Positions 55,854 through 64,000 of a stretch of DNA of 64,000 nt are shown piece after piece. The first letter of the stretch is position 1; each line of letters opens with the position of its first letter. This stretch comes from Thermogutta terrifontis (lineage in GTDB: Bacteria > Planctomycetota > Planctomycetia > Pirellulales > Thermoguttaceae), in contig NZ_CP018477.1 of the NCBI RefSeq assembly GCF_002277955.1, forward strand, positions 3,431,206-3,495,205, in the 5' to 3' direction. The notes under the pieces were generated by a model. The model worked only from the letters and a program-made list of their open reading frames with translations, did not search any database and was not told the origin of the DNA. The translations under genes were made by a program, and so were the position numbers.

Positions 55854-56312
55854 TTACGGGGCAGTGGTCAGATCCAGATTGATTTCGTTAGAGCCGGGTT
55901 TGACTTCCCGCACCAGGGTCGTATTTGTGTTGTATTTGGCAGGGATTTTTTCCTGGAACACGGGCGCACGGCTGCTATCCTCCCCACCGTACTGGTATGA
56001 GGGATCGTCCGATGACACGGCCCCCGCCGCCGACTGCGTCGGTGGTTGCGACCGTACGGAAATCTTGTGTTGCCCTACCACAGCCCCCCGGCCAAGTTGA
56101 CAGGCCAGCTCATACTCCCCGTTAGAGTTGGTGACGCCGGTTGATGCGGGACCGCCCGCAACCGGTGTGAACGTTACAATCGCATTGGCGAGCGGTTGGC
56201 CGTCAAGGGTTACTTTACCCTTAACCGGGGCCAGACGGGGCCCCTTGGAACCACACCCCGCCATAAGTAACAAGACGAAGACGCACGCCGTAGTCCATGC
56301 CAGACGCGACAT
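55854..56312 (-). CDS. Lipoprotein with carboxypeptidase-regulatory-like domain
   Basis: 152 aa from ATG 56312, fixed by GGGAGGTGAC upstream. The signal peptide ends in a clear lipobox (VFVLLLMAGCGSKG). The mature part is one beta-sandwich repeat: LAPVKGKVTLDGQPLANAIVTFTPVAGG, STGVTNSNGEYELAC, GQHKISVRS, then AKYNTNTTLVREVKPGSNEINLDL. Such small lipoproteins are very frequent next to DUF1559 genes in planctomycetes, as here: the DUF1559 gene lies 90 bp upstream on the same strand. The role is unknown but probably structural in the envelope. Confidence 0.85.
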   Translation of the reverse strand: MSRLAWTTACVFVLLLMAGCGSKGPRLAPVKGKVTLDGQPLANAIVTFTPVAGGPASTGVTNSNGEYELACQLGRGAVVGQHKISVRSQPPTQSAAGAVSSDDPSYQYGGEDSSRAPVFQEKIPAKYNTNTTLVREVKPGSNEINLDLTTAP

Positions 56313-56402
56313 CACAGTCACCTCCCAGGTTTTGAGAGAACTCCTATCCCCCATGGCCAATATGGAAGCGAGAAGCACGTTCCAACGCGGTGAGAATGAT
56401 CA

Positions 56403-57464
56403 TTACGGAACGGCGACGCTCTCGCCACCGCCACAACTGCCCAGCGCTCCCCAAACCCCCCAGGGCGAAGGCCGATTGCCTGGGTCAGGCACGTCGTCAA
56501 TGGCCTGATTGCCCACGTCTATGGTCTGGCTGATAAACCGGACCGCACCATCTGCCATCGCCACGTTCACACCACCGGGGTGGTAACTGGAGGCCGTTCC
56601 CATATGTTCATTTCCATCGACGCTTCCCCAGTGGCAGCTTGGCCCATTCGGGGCCACCATGGTCGCGAAACCACAGAAGTAAGGCCGACCGTCCCATGCC
56701 CGACCACCGGTCGGCCGAAAGTCCGCACGAACCGGCGGTGTTATCTTTTTGGGGTTGGTAGGATCAATCCGAGCCAAGCAAGCTGCCGGATTCCAGGATT
56801 GCATGAGCAGCGCCACGCCACCGAGAACATCATCCGGATAACCGCCCGCCACCATCTCTCCCAGCATTACCGTGTTCGAGGTGCCATCCGTGACGTACTC
56901 GGTTCCAATCCACCGTTCACATTGGAAGATGCCCCGGTTCTGCCGGTAGTTCTGATCCGGCCGGAAATGATTCTGGTGGTAATCGTCCCCCACGCACGCC
57001 TTGTAGTTCAACCTTGCAGGGCTCTCCGCACGGTTGGGGATCGGTTGATCAGAAGGGCATGTGTAGGCTGGGATGTCTTTGCGCCACCAATCGCGGACAA
57101 ATGGGCCCCAGGTCGCGTGATTGGGGTCTGTGGTCCAGGGTTCGGGGAGCATCGCTGGAGATTTGGCCTGAGCCATGATCGCGTCGTAGAGAGGTTTCTC
57201 TTCAATGTAGGGAAGAATCATCATCGACCAGGCGTAATAGCGACCACGGCATGTGCGAACGCCGAGCGCCGGAAAAACTTTGTACGTATCGTGGTAATTG
57301 TGGATTCCCAGGGCAACCTGCTTCATGTTATTAGTGCACTGACTTCTGCGGGCTGCTTCTCGCGCTGCCTGCACCGCCGGCAAGAGTAAAGCAATCAGAA
57401 TCCCGATAATGGCAATAACAACGAGCAGTTCGACCAGCGTAAAGGCGGATCTCACCCTTCCCAT
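56403..57464 (-). CDS. DUF1559 (SBP_bac_10) pseudopilin-like protein
   Basis: 353 aa from ATG 57464, fixed by GGAGGAC upstream. The N-terminal type IV pilin methylation signal is RSAFTLVELLVVIAIIGILIALLLPAVQAAREAARR, with Glu at +5 of the mature part. The planctomycete motifs CTNNMKQVALGIHNYHDTYKVFPA, SWMMILPYIEEKPLYDAI and the C-terminal HPGGVNVAMADGAVRFISQTID are all present. The family is hugely expanded in planctomycetes and is thought to act in a type II secretion/pseudopilus-like system. Upstream, TGCTAAA (57518-57524) and TTTAGCA (57532-57538) form an inverted repeat that may be an operator. Confidence 0.95.
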   Translation of the reverse strand: MGRVRSAFTLVELLVVIAIIGILIALLLPAVQAAREAARRSQCTNNMKQVALGIHNYHDTYKVFPALGVRTCRGRYYAWSMMILPYIEEKPLYDAIMAQAKSPAMLPEPWTTDPNHATWGPFVRDWWRKDIPAYTCPSDQPIPNRAESPARLNYKACVGDDYHQNHFRPDQNYRQNRGIFQCERWIGTEYVTDGTSNTVMLGEMVAGGYPDDVLGGVALLMQSWNPAACLARIDPTNPKKITPPVRADFRPTGGRAWDGRPYFCGFATMVAPNGPSCHWGSVDGNEHMGTASSYHPGGVNVAMADGAVRFISQTIDVGNQAIDDVPDPGNRPSPWGVWGALGSCGGGESVAVP

Positions 57465-58172
57465 AAACCGTCCTCCAATTAGGCTAGAAACGACTTGACA
57501 CAACGTGGAACTGACTATGCTAAAATTTTAATTTAGCAAAACGGGCTGGCCTTGCAAGTATTTTGATTTCTGGAGCGATTGTGACATGTGAGGCCGACGC
57601 CCTCATGTCGCGGATTACGCTGTCGCGAATAGGGGGGCGGCTTGTGCCAGTTAGCGCGATCCGAGAAGAGAAGTTGACCGGGTACGAAGGCACATGTTGC
57701 GCCACATAGAGCTCATCTCGATCCAAACTCTCCGGTGTTCCTACGTCCATTGACGTCGGTTCGTCCATCAACCGCCCAGTAAAGAGCAGGGGCAAGTCAC
57801 GAGGTGCCCTTACGGTTCGAGCCGCAACTGAACTGACCGAGCAAAGTTCGGTCGGTGAGCTGGCGGATGATCCAACAGCGCAATAATGTGGACGTGAGTG
57901 CCCATCCCTCGAGCCCAAAATTGGCCCCTGCCCGCTGTGACAACGTCTTTTTTGAAGAGCATGGCCACTATGGAGGGGAAGTAGCACTTTTGTCAGGTTG
58001 ATAAGACGACCAAAAAATTTCTGTGATATCAATATTGACGCTGAGATTTAACGCAGACGTCAAACGAGAGCCGAAGCTGGTGCCACTTGAAATCAAATGT
58101 GCATACCACTAGCGAGTGGGTGCGTATGCTACTAAGAGTGAATACCTTCTCCAGCCGCGGAGTGCGAGTGTG
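57465..58172. other. Divergent intergenic, about 700 bp
   Basis: Lies between the DUF1559 gene and the PEP-CTERM gene. It holds the inverted repeat TGCTAAA-N7-TTTAGCA at 57518-57538. A 170-codon minus-strand frame at 57520-58032 has no recognisable feature or start site and is not called. Confidence 0.45.
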
Positions 58173-58200
58173 TTGACTTCCGCGCGGGGGTAGGTATAAA
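58173..58200 (+). promoter_or_regulatory. Sigma-70-like promoter for the PEP-CTERM gene
   Basis: TTGACT (58173-58178), 16-nt spacer, TATAAA (58195-58200). The predicted leader before ATG 58285 is about 78 nt. Confidence 0.65.
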
Positions 58201-58284
58201 TAAGATGACTTTTCAGGCTGGAGGGATTGCGCCGGATTTGCGCCCTGTGCCTGACCGGTCGTGCATCTCGAGAGGAGTCGCATC

Positions 58285-59022
58285 ATGCGGTGGTCAATCC
58301 TGAGCGCGGTTGCGGCGGCCCTTGTATCGTCAGGGTTCATTTGGGCGAGTCCGTTTGAATGGGCCCCTGCGGATCATCGGCCGTGGGCAAGCAGCTTTCC
58401 CTATCAGCGCAATATTGATCTGACGTTCGATGTTTCGCCCGTCGGTGCACCAGGAGGTGGTATCCCAGGGGCGCATTACGAGGGCACGGCCGATCTGTGG
58501 CTTTCGGCGAGTGATTACGTCACTTTTGACGGCTCGTTCCAGTGGTACAGTTCGGTAAGCGGTCTGCCGCTCACCGGTCTGGTAGGCATCGACAACCGAG
58601 GAGGTAACGCACCTCGCAACGGGCAGATCGTCATTCATCTGGACAACATTCCTACTCTTGCGGGCCAAAAGCGGATCTGGATTGAATGGGACTATGTCTC
58701 GTCCGTAAATAATATGCCTTCGAGCTTTTACATTTCCGATTCGCTCGGTCATTTGCCTTCTCAGCAGTGGGCGAGTGAGCCGCGACAGGTGAATGGTGTG
58801 TGGCGTCAGAATCTGTGGTTCCAGTTGGAGCCCAATCCACTTTGGGAGGAAGTCACTTTGCTTTTGCCCTTTGTGCCGGTCGGGGACTACTTTCTCATTG
58901 ATCGGTTCCATGTCGCCACGGAGTGCATTCCCGAGCCATCCACGCTAAGCCTGGCAGTGTTAGGGGCTTTCGGGCTGATTTGGGCCGGTCGAAAACGCAT
59001 GAAATCGCCGCTGCGAAATTAA
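58285..59022 (+). CDS. PEP-CTERM sorting domain protein
   Basis: 245 aa from ATG 58285, fixed by GAGAGGAGT. It has a signal peptide (WSILSAVAAALVSSGFIWA) and a beta-rich body with no repeats (NIDLTFDVSPVGAPGGG, YVTFDGSFQWYSS, LVGIDNRGGNAPRNGQIVIHLDN). The C-terminus is a typical PEP-CTERM sorting signal: IPEPSTLSLAVLGAFGLIWAGRKRMK (Pro-Glu-Pro, hydrophobic stretch, basic end). Such proteins are processed by an exosortase and sent to the surface or matrix. No exosortase gene is in the window. It has its own promoter and a strong terminator, so it is monocistronic. Confidence 0.88.
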   Translation: MRWSILSAVAAALVSSGFIWASPFEWAPADHRPWASSFPYQRNIDLTFDVSPVGAPGGGIPGAHYEGTADLWLSASDYVTFDGSFQWYSSVSGLPLTGLVGIDNRGGNAPRNGQIVIHLDNIPTLAGQKRIWIEWDYVSSVNNMPSSFYISDSLGHLPSQQWASEPRQVNGVWRQNLWFQLEPNPLWEEVTLLLPFVPVGDYFLIDRFHVATECIPEPSTLSLAVLGAFGLIWAGRKRMKSPLRN

Positions 59023-59060
59023 GGAATAGGCCAGTGCGAAGACGGTAGTGGCGCTGAGAA

Positions 59061-59089
59061 CCCCGCGTCCAACGCGGGGCTTTTCTTTT
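59061..59089 (+). terminator. Rho-independent terminator
   Basis: CCCCGCG (59061-59067), loop TCCAA, CGCGGGG (59073-59079), then CTTTTCTTTT. It lies 38 bp after the PEP-CTERM stop codon. Confidence 0.9.
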
Positions 59090-59283
59090 ATGGACCACAG
59101 ACATGCGGCACGGACCTGGCCCATGCTGGACAATCCCCGCGAGCCGCGTCAGAATAACGGCGGTTTGAATTCTCACGGTACCTTTGCGGCACGGTTCGCC
59201 TGATGTCGGAGAATGTGAAGGTTGCTGGGTCGGCCTGGCTACCGGGCCGTGGTCGCGGTCTCTGGTTGTGGGAGGACTTGATA

Positions 59284-60435
59284 ATGCTTATTGTCAGAAG
59301 AATTTCTGTGGCTGTCATTCTGATGAGTTGGGGAGTTTTTTCGGCCGTCGTTATGGCTGAGCCGTCACCGGACGCTTTCATTGCACGTTTTGACCGGGAT
59401 AAGGACGGCAAGCTCAGTCGGGAAGAAGCACCTCCACCGATCGCGCAAAATTTTGTTCGAATTGATTCCAATAACGACGGTCTGGTGGATGCTGACGAGA
59501 TCGCCGTATTCCGCCAGCGGGTAGTCCAGGCTGCGCGTTCGGAAAATCAACCGGGTCAACCACCCCGGGTTCCCGATTCGATCGAGGCCATCTGGGATAT
59601 TCCCTACGCTCAAACCGACCATCCCAGACAGCGGCTCGATTTGCTTCTGCCTAAAAAGCGTACGAGTGATAAGCCGCTTCCTGTGGTGGTGGCGATCCAC
59701 GGTGGCGCCTGGTTGGGGGGCGACAAACGTCAGGTCGTTGGCCGTCTCATTCCGTTGGTGGCCAGTGGGGAGTATGCGGGAGTCTCGGTTGGATATCGAT
59801 TGAGCCAGGATGCCACCTGGCCGGCCCAAATTCACGATTGCAAGGCAGCAATCCGGTGGATCCGCGGAAATGCCAAAAAGTACAATCTGGACCCGGAGAA
59901 GATTGGTGTCATCGGTTGGTCGGCGGGCGGGCATCTGGTGGCCATGCTGGGAACAAGTGGAGGTGTCAAGGAATTGGAAGGGGACTTGGGAGAGTTCACC
60001 AGCGAGAGCAGTCGCGTCACCTGCGTGGTCGATTTCTTCGGGCCGACAGATTTTCTTACGATTGGCGATCATCCCAGTCAGATCAAACATTACGCACCAG
60101 ATGCACCGGAGGCGCGATTAATCGGCGGGGCCATTCCCGAGAATCCTGACAAAGCCCGGCAGGCGTCGCCCATCACGTTTGTCTCTGAAGATGACCCGCC
60201 ATTCCTTTTGGTGCACGGTACAAAGGATCCTCTGGTGCCGCATCAACAGTCCGTCGTCTTGCGGGACGCCCTGCGAAAGGTAGGGGTGCCCGCATATTTG
60301 ATCACCGTTGAAGAGGGAGGTCATGGCGGCTTTCGGAATCCGGAAATAGAACGCATCGTGGATGCATTCTTCGACGCCTATCTTCGGGGAGTGAAGCATG
60401 ATTTTGAAGACAAGACCTTACCCAACTCGCCCTGA
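59284..60435 (+). CDS. Secreted alpha/beta hydrolase (esterase/lipase-like) with EF-hand pair
   Basis: 383 aa from ATG 59284, set by GGGAGGA upstream. A signal peptide (ISVAVILMSWGVFSAVVMA) is followed by two EF-hand loops near residues 36-75: DRDKDGKLSREE and DSNNDGLVDADE. The hydrolase part has the HSL/BD-FAE pattern: VVVAIHGGAWLGGDKR (oxyanion HGGxW), IHDCKAAIRWIRGNAKKYNLDPEKIGVIGWSAGGHLVAM (nucleophile Ser in GWSAGG near 215), FLLVHGTKDPLVPHQQS (acid Asp) and EEGGHGGF (His). Related enzymes remove acetyl or feruloyl groups from plant polymers. The downstream GH62-like gene supports such a role (inference). Confidence 0.88.
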   Translation: MLIVRRISVAVILMSWGVFSAVVMAEPSPDAFIARFDRDKDGKLSREEAPPPIAQNFVRIDSNNDGLVDADEIAVFRQRVVQAARSENQPGQPPRVPDSIEAIWDIPYAQTDHPRQRLDLLLPKKRTSDKPLPVVVAIHGGAWLGGDKRQVVGRLIPLVASGEYAGVSVGYRLSQDATWPAQIHDCKAAIRWIRGNAKKYNLDPEKIGVIGWSAGGHLVAMLGTSGGVKELEGDLGEFTSESSRVTCVVDFFGPTDFLTIGDHPSQIKHYAPDAPEARLIGGAIPENPDKARQASPITFVSEDDPPFLLVHGTKDPLVPHQQSVVLRDALRKVGVPAYLITVEEGGHGGFRNPEIERIVDAFFDAYLRGVKHDFEDKTLPNSP

Positions 60436-60589
60436 CGATCCCGTCGCTGGGGCACGTGGGCATTGAGCAACTGTGCTGCCCTGTCAGATCACGCCGGAGC
60501 GCTTCGACGCAGGGCAAACAACGCTTTGGGACAGGGTGGAGAATTCTATCGGATGCGCTCGTGGCGATTCGTTCGGGAGTCACCTGATT

Positions 60590-61660
60590 ATGAGAACGGC
60601 ATCCTATTCGTTGCGAATGGTGATGTTTGTGATTGCGGGAGTTGTTTTTGGCGGGCGGGTCACGGCAGAGTCCCCAAGTGCGAAATTGTGGCCATCCGCG
60701 TTCCAAACGGGAAGTTTTCATTGGGTTGTGGGACCGCCCATCGTGGCCGCCAGGGAAAGCACAGCCGAGGTGACCTACTTCTCGATCAAGGACCCCAGCG
60801 TGGTCCGCTTTGAGGACCGATGGCACTTGTTCTGCACAGTGCGGGGCAAGCCGCGGACGCACCAGGTGGAATATCTCATTTTGCGCGACTGGAAAGACAA
60901 GCAACCGCGGCGGGAGTTTCTGAAGATCACCGACGGCTACTACTGTGCGCCGCAGGTGTTCTATTTTCGGCCGCACAAAAAGTGGTACCTTATCTACCAG
61001 ACTTCGGACCTGAGTCGCAAGCCTGCGCTTCAGCCTGCGTTTTCCACAAACGAGCGGTTGGACGACGTGGAGGGATGGAGTCCACCGAGTTTCCTCTTCC
61101 CGACGGGACCAGAGGGGGTCCAACGGTGGATCGACTTCTGGATCATCTGTGACGAAGAAAGGGCCTATTTATTCTTCACGTCACTGGATGGGCAGTTCTG
61201 GAGATCCGAGACTCCGCTGAAGGATTTCCCCCACGGCTGGAGCCAACCAAGGGTGGTGTTGCGAGCAGATATTTTTGAGGCTGCTCATGTGTATCGACTG
61301 AAGGGCTTGCCGCTGTATTTGGCCATCATCGAAGCCCAGAATGGCAGCCGTCGGTATTACAAGGCCTATTTGGCGGATCGATTGGATGGAGAATGGCGGG
61401 CTCTGGCGGCCGAGCGTGACAAGCCGTTCCTCGGTCCACAAAACGTGACATTTCGTGGAGAACCCTGGTGTGAATCCTTCAGTCACGGCGAGTTAATCCG
61501 CGAGGGGATTGACGAGCGGATGGAGGTGAATCCCGATCGGCTGGAGATGCTGTTTCAGGGCGTGAGCGATCAGGAAATGCGAGGAAAGGTGTACGGGGAA
61601 ATACCCTGGCGTTTGGGGTTGGCGGTGCAGCAGTTGCCGGTGATCCGGGAACGAGAGTGA
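60590..61660 (+). CDS. Secreted GH62-like alpha-L-arabinofuranosidase
   Basis: 356 aa from ATG 60590; the upstream in-frame extension is polar and delays the signal peptide (LRMVMFVIAGVVFGGRVTA). GH62 features from memory: an opening IKDPSVVRFEDRWHLFCT with the base Asp, TDGYYCAPQVFYFRPHKKWYLIYQT, PAFSTNERLDDVEGWSPP, IDFWIICDEERAYLFFTSLDGQFWRSE (acidic pair), IFEAAHVYRLKGLPLYLAIIEAQ (the catalytic Glu region), WCESFSHGELIREG and YGEIPWRLGL. GH62 enzymes cut arabinose side chains from arabinoxylan by inversion. Length fits a bare catalytic domain with no carbohydrate-binding module. Confidence 0.82.
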   Translation: MRTASYSLRMVMFVIAGVVFGGRVTAESPSAKLWPSAFQTGSFHWVVGPPIVAARESTAEVTYFSIKDPSVVRFEDRWHLFCTVRGKPRTHQVEYLILRDWKDKQPRREFLKITDGYYCAPQVFYFRPHKKWYLIYQTSDLSRKPALQPAFSTNERLDDVEGWSPPSFLFPTGPEGVQRWIDFWIICDEERAYLFFTSLDGQFWRSETPLKDFPHGWSQPRVVLRADIFEAAHVYRLKGLPLYLAIIEAQNGSRRYYKAYLADRLDGEWRALAAERDKPFLGPQNVTFRGEPWCESFSHGELIREGIDERMEVNPDRLEMLFQGVSDQEMRGKVYGEIPWRLGLAVQQLPVIRERE

Positions 61661-61764
61661 ACAGGCAAGGCAAATCGGCTCCGTCTCGGTACATTGGAGT
61701 TCAGAATGAGTCTCCATCAGTGATTGTTCCTCTACTGTGAATGAGTGTGGGACGAGCGTGACCA

Positions 61765-62694
61765 ATGCAAAACCGTATCATGCTGGCCGGTGTTTTCGTT
61801 TGTTGTGTGGCCACGTTTGGACAGGCCCCGGCCGCCGAGGTGGGGCGGCTTCGTTATCCGCCTGAAATGCCGGGTGCGGAGGTCAAAGTCTACAAGAAGG
61901 TCGATAACGTTGATTTGAAACTTTACATCTACAAGCCTGCGGACTGGAAGCCCGCTGACCGGCGGTCGGCCATCGTGTTCTTTTTCGGAGGCGGGTGGCA
62001 GAGTGGGAGTCCCGCACAGTTTCGACCGCAATGCGAGTATTTTGCCGGGCGGGGTATGGTGGCCATGGCCGCCGACTATCGAGTGGGCAGTCGTCATAAC
62101 GTGAAGGTGGCGGATTGCGTGGCAGATGCCAAGTCGGCGATTCGGTGGGTTCGACAGCACGCCGCCGAGCTGGGCGTGGACCCGCAGAAGATTGTGGCTT
62201 CGGGAGGCTCGGCAGGGGGACATTTGGCGGCATGTACGGTGATGGTGCCTGATCTGGAGGCTCCCGAGGAGGACCACACGATAAGCTCCCAGGCCAATGC
62301 CGCGATCCTGTTTAATCCGGTGCTCATTCTCAGTCGGGAGGGGTTGAAGGACCATGTGCCGCGGCAGGATTGGGAGGAACGGTTGCGAGAAAGGCTTGGA
62401 ACTGAGCCGAAAGCTGTTTCTCCTTACCACCACATCCGGGCGGGGTTACCTCCGATGATCATTTTCCACGGGACGGCCGACAATACCGTACCGTTTGAAA
62501 CCATCCGGCTGTTCGCGGAGGCGATGAAAAAGGCCGGTAATCGGTGCGAGCTGGTGCCGTTCGAAGGGGCTGCCCATGGATTCTTCAACTTTGGACGTGG
62601 TGACAACTTGGCCTATCAGAAAACGCTGGAACTGGCAGATGAATTTCTGGTTGAGATTGGTTTTCTGGCTCCCAAGGGAGAGTCTCAACCGTAG
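61765..62694 (+). CDS. Secreted alpha/beta hydrolase, esterase-like
   Basis: 309 aa from ATG 61765 with a signal peptide (IMLAGVFVCCVATFGQAPAA). Core: AIVFFFGGGWQSGSPAQFRPQ, where the oxyanion motif begins Phe instead of the usual His; MVAMAADYRVGSRHNVKVADCVADAKSAIRWVRQHAAELGVDPQKIVASGGSAGGHLAACT with nucleophile Ser in GGSAGG; MIIFHGTADNTVPFE (Asp) and FEGAAHGFFNFGRG (His). Many planctomycete BD-FAE-like proteins share the FFFGGG variant. It resembles the EF-hand hydrolase two genes upstream but lacks EF-hands. Probably a deacetylase or carboxylesterase acting on the same polymer. Confidence 0.87.
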   Translation: MQNRIMLAGVFVCCVATFGQAPAAEVGRLRYPPEMPGAEVKVYKKVDNVDLKLYIYKPADWKPADRRSAIVFFFGGGWQSGSPAQFRPQCEYFAGRGMVAMAADYRVGSRHNVKVADCVADAKSAIRWVRQHAAELGVDPQKIVASGGSAGGHLAACTVMVPDLEAPEEDHTISSQANAAILFNPVLILSREGLKDHVPRQDWEERLRERLGTEPKAVSPYHHIRAGLPPMIIFHGTADNTVPFETIRLFAEAMKKAGNRCELVPFEGAAHGFFNFGRGDNLAYQKTLELADEFLVEIGFLAPKGESQP

Positions 62695-62766
62695 TTCGCA
62701 GTCTTGGTGAAGGGCTTCAGTCAGATCGGGGGTCTGGCTGGAAAGTGCAGGCAGGGGAGGAAAGAC

Positions 62767-64000
62767 GTGAAATATTCGGCGATCAGCATCCTTGCGGTAG
62801 TTGTTGGGACGAGCGTGCTGGCTGCGGAATCGCCGTGCGGACCGTCGGCCTGTCCAACATGTGAGAATCTGGTGGTTAACTCCGGTTTTGCCGGATGGAG
62901 TGAGAAAGGACCGCCACACTGGGAAATTTGGGAGCCCAGCCTGCCGGGCACGGCGTGCCGATTCCGCCCGGATAGCGATGGCGTACTGGTCGATGCTCCA
63001 GAGCGGCCGTTTGCAGTGGGCGGCTTGAAACAAGTGATCTCCGGAATCGAAGCCGGTCAGTATTACGCGGTGGAGGCCACCGGCCAGATTCGTCGGTCTC
63101 AAGCACCTTGGCAAATGATTCTGGTGAGGGTGACGTTCACAAAGAAAGGGCAGCCCACCCATCCGGCAGGTTGGCTGGTCGCGGGACCTTTTTTAACACC
63201 GTCGGGAACCACACCCGGGAGTTGGCGTTTTCGGTTTGCGGATGTGTTGCAGGCGGACGAAGGGGCGGACGGAGCCATCATTTCCCTGGATGTCAAATGG
63301 CCACAGGGAGCCGAGGTGCTCTGGCAAAGCGTCACCATGCGACCTGCCGCCCCGCCTCCTCCTCGCAAAGTGAAGGTGGGCACAGTCTATCTCCGTCCCC
63401 GCAACAGCACGCCGGAGAAGAACCTGGATCTATTCTGTGCCCAGCTCGATGAAGCGGGAAAGCTGGGACTGGATATCGTGTGTCTGGGGGAAGCAATCAC
63501 GCTGGTGGGCACGAATAAGTCGGCTGCTGATGTGCTCGAGCCGATTCCGGGGCCGTCCACTCAACGCCTGGGGGAGGCTGCTCGGCGGAACCATCTCTGG
63601 GTCGTGGCGGGGTTATGCGAGATTGATGGCCAAACACCGTACAATACGGCCGTCCTCATAAACAGGGATGGACAGGTTGTTGGCAAATACCGCAAGGTCC
63701 ATTTGCCGCGCGAGGAATGGACCAAGGGTTTTACGCCGGGGATGGACTATCCGGTCTTTGACACGGAGTTGGGAAGGATTGCCATTCAAATCTGTTATGA
63801 TTGGTTCTTCCCCGAAGTGGCCACGATCTGGCGCTTGAAGGGGGCGGAAATCGTCTTCGCACCGACTTGGGGTACAACTTTTCCAGACCAGGATGGTCGT
63901 GCGGAAGGAGAAACCGTGTTTCGTGTTCGGGCACGGGACGCGGGTATCTATCTGGTGCCGTCGGTTTACGACGGTAACAGTATGATCATCGACCCCATGG
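62767..64000 (+). CDS. Secreted carbon-nitrogen hydrolase (nitrilase fold), 3' end outside window
   Basis: At least 411 codons from GTG 62767, with GGGGAGG upstream; the frame is open to the window edge. A signal peptide (YSAISILAVVVGTSVLAAE) is followed by a Cys cluster CGPSACPTC and a ~170-residue beta-sandwich domain (NLVVNSGFAGWSEKGPPHWEIW, AVEATGQIRR..., WRFRFADVLQADEGADGAIIS) like a carbohydrate-binding module. After a Pro linker comes a nitrilase domain from ~200: LDIVCLGEAITL (Glu), VGKYRKVHLPREEW (Lys) and IAIQICYDWFFPEVA (Cys). The Glu-Lys-Cys triad is complete, so an amide or N-acyl hydrolase is expected. Extracellular location is unusual for this fold. Confidence 0.85.
   Translation, partial: MKYSAISILAVVVGTSVLAAESPCGPSACPTCENLVVNSGFAGWSEKGPPHWEIWEPSLPGTACRFRPDSDGVLVDAPERPFAVGGLKQVISGIEAGQYYAVEATGQIRRSQAPWQMILVRVTFTKKGQPTHPAGWLVAGPFLTPSGTTPGSWRFRFADVLQADEGADGAIISLDVKWPQGAEVLWQSVTMRPAAPPPPRKVKVGTVYLRPRNSTPEKNLDLFCAQLDEAGKLGLDIVCLGEAITLVGTNKSAADVLEPIPGPSTQRLGEAARRNHLWVVAGLCEIDGQTPYNTAVLINRDGQVVGKYRKVHLPREEWTKGFTPGMDYPVFDTELGRIAIQICYDWFFPEVATIWRLKGAEIVFAPTWGTTFPDQDGRAEGETVFRVRARDAGIYLVPSVYDGNSMIIDPM

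Noticed and set aside
57520-58032. 170-codon minus-strand frame in the DUF1559/PEP-CTERM gap
   Set aside because: No Shine-Dalgarno, no recognisable domain, odd composition; left as intergenic.

Overview
The window reads as ordinary chromosome of a planctomycete (Planctomycetota, probably Pirellulales; Thermoguttaceae-like is a guess). The grounds are a DUF1559 pseudopilin-like protein, a PEP-CTERM protein, Ser/Thr kinases with long non-kinase tails, an HzsA-related di-haem protein, small cysteine-rich lipoproteins, EF-hand-bearing secreted hydrolases, many GTG starts and long intergenic spaces full of dispersed hairpins. No rRNA, CRISPR array, intact transposase, integrase or phage gene was seen.

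Layout. 1-2.2 kb: the end of a thioredoxin-fold/YHS protein and tRNA-Gln(TTG). 2.2-5.4 kb: an accessory pocket. It holds a decayed Rhs/YD-repeat tail between imperfect 59-bp repeats, an iteron-like repeat cluster, and a 1.35-kb unit bounded by a perfect 60-bp duplication of the 3' part of tRNA-Ser(GGA). The unit has no integrase; it carries a HicA-like small protein, an overlapping HTH gene behind a palindrome-bearing promoter, and a 59-aa charged protein. 5.5-9.5 kb: a secreted TIM-barrel-like hydrolase, a lipoprotein and an HD-GYP regulator. 10.2-13.9 kb: a polyprenyl-phosphate sugar transferase, a GT4 glycosyltransferase and an isoaspartyl peptidase/asparaginase. 14.2-19.2 kb: a TonB receptor, YfiR-type protein and hybrid histidine kinase in one operon. 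19.6-25.3 kb: gatC-gatA-gatB, an SAM hydroxide adenosyltransferase and bioA, read together. 25.4-31.2 kb: a Tat-exported DUF362 protein, a DUF4177-like protein, a PAS histidine kinase and UDP-glucose dehydrogenase.

31.5-39.6 kb: a receptor-like Ser/Thr kinase and a 1,336-aa membrane protein with a ~650-aa low-complexity segment, separated by a dense hairpin cluster. 39.8-48.3 kb: nadB, a membrane-anchored rhamnose-mutarotase-like protein, a TIGR01777 epimerase, a double RidA-like protein and the HzsA-related protein. 49-55 kb: a polyprenyl synthetase, tRNA-Leu(TAG), trigger factor behind tRNA-Gly(GCC), a kinase fused to a degenerate receiver, and a basic protein. 55.8-59 kb: a lipoprotein, the DUF1559 protein and a PEP-CTERM protein. 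59.2-64 kb: a co-directional run of secreted enzymes (EF-hand alpha/beta hydrolase, GH62 arabinofuranosidase-like, second alpha/beta hydrolase, secreted nitrilase-fold protein cut by the window edge) that looks like plant-polysaccharide side-chain removal.

The two least ordinary things are the integrase-less tRNA-Ser unit and a family of palindromic intergenic repeats, which occurs as an array at 34.5-35.3 kb and scattered at about 14, 27.9, 41.6, 48.6 and 52.5 kb. All family assignments come from reading motifs; no database search was run.
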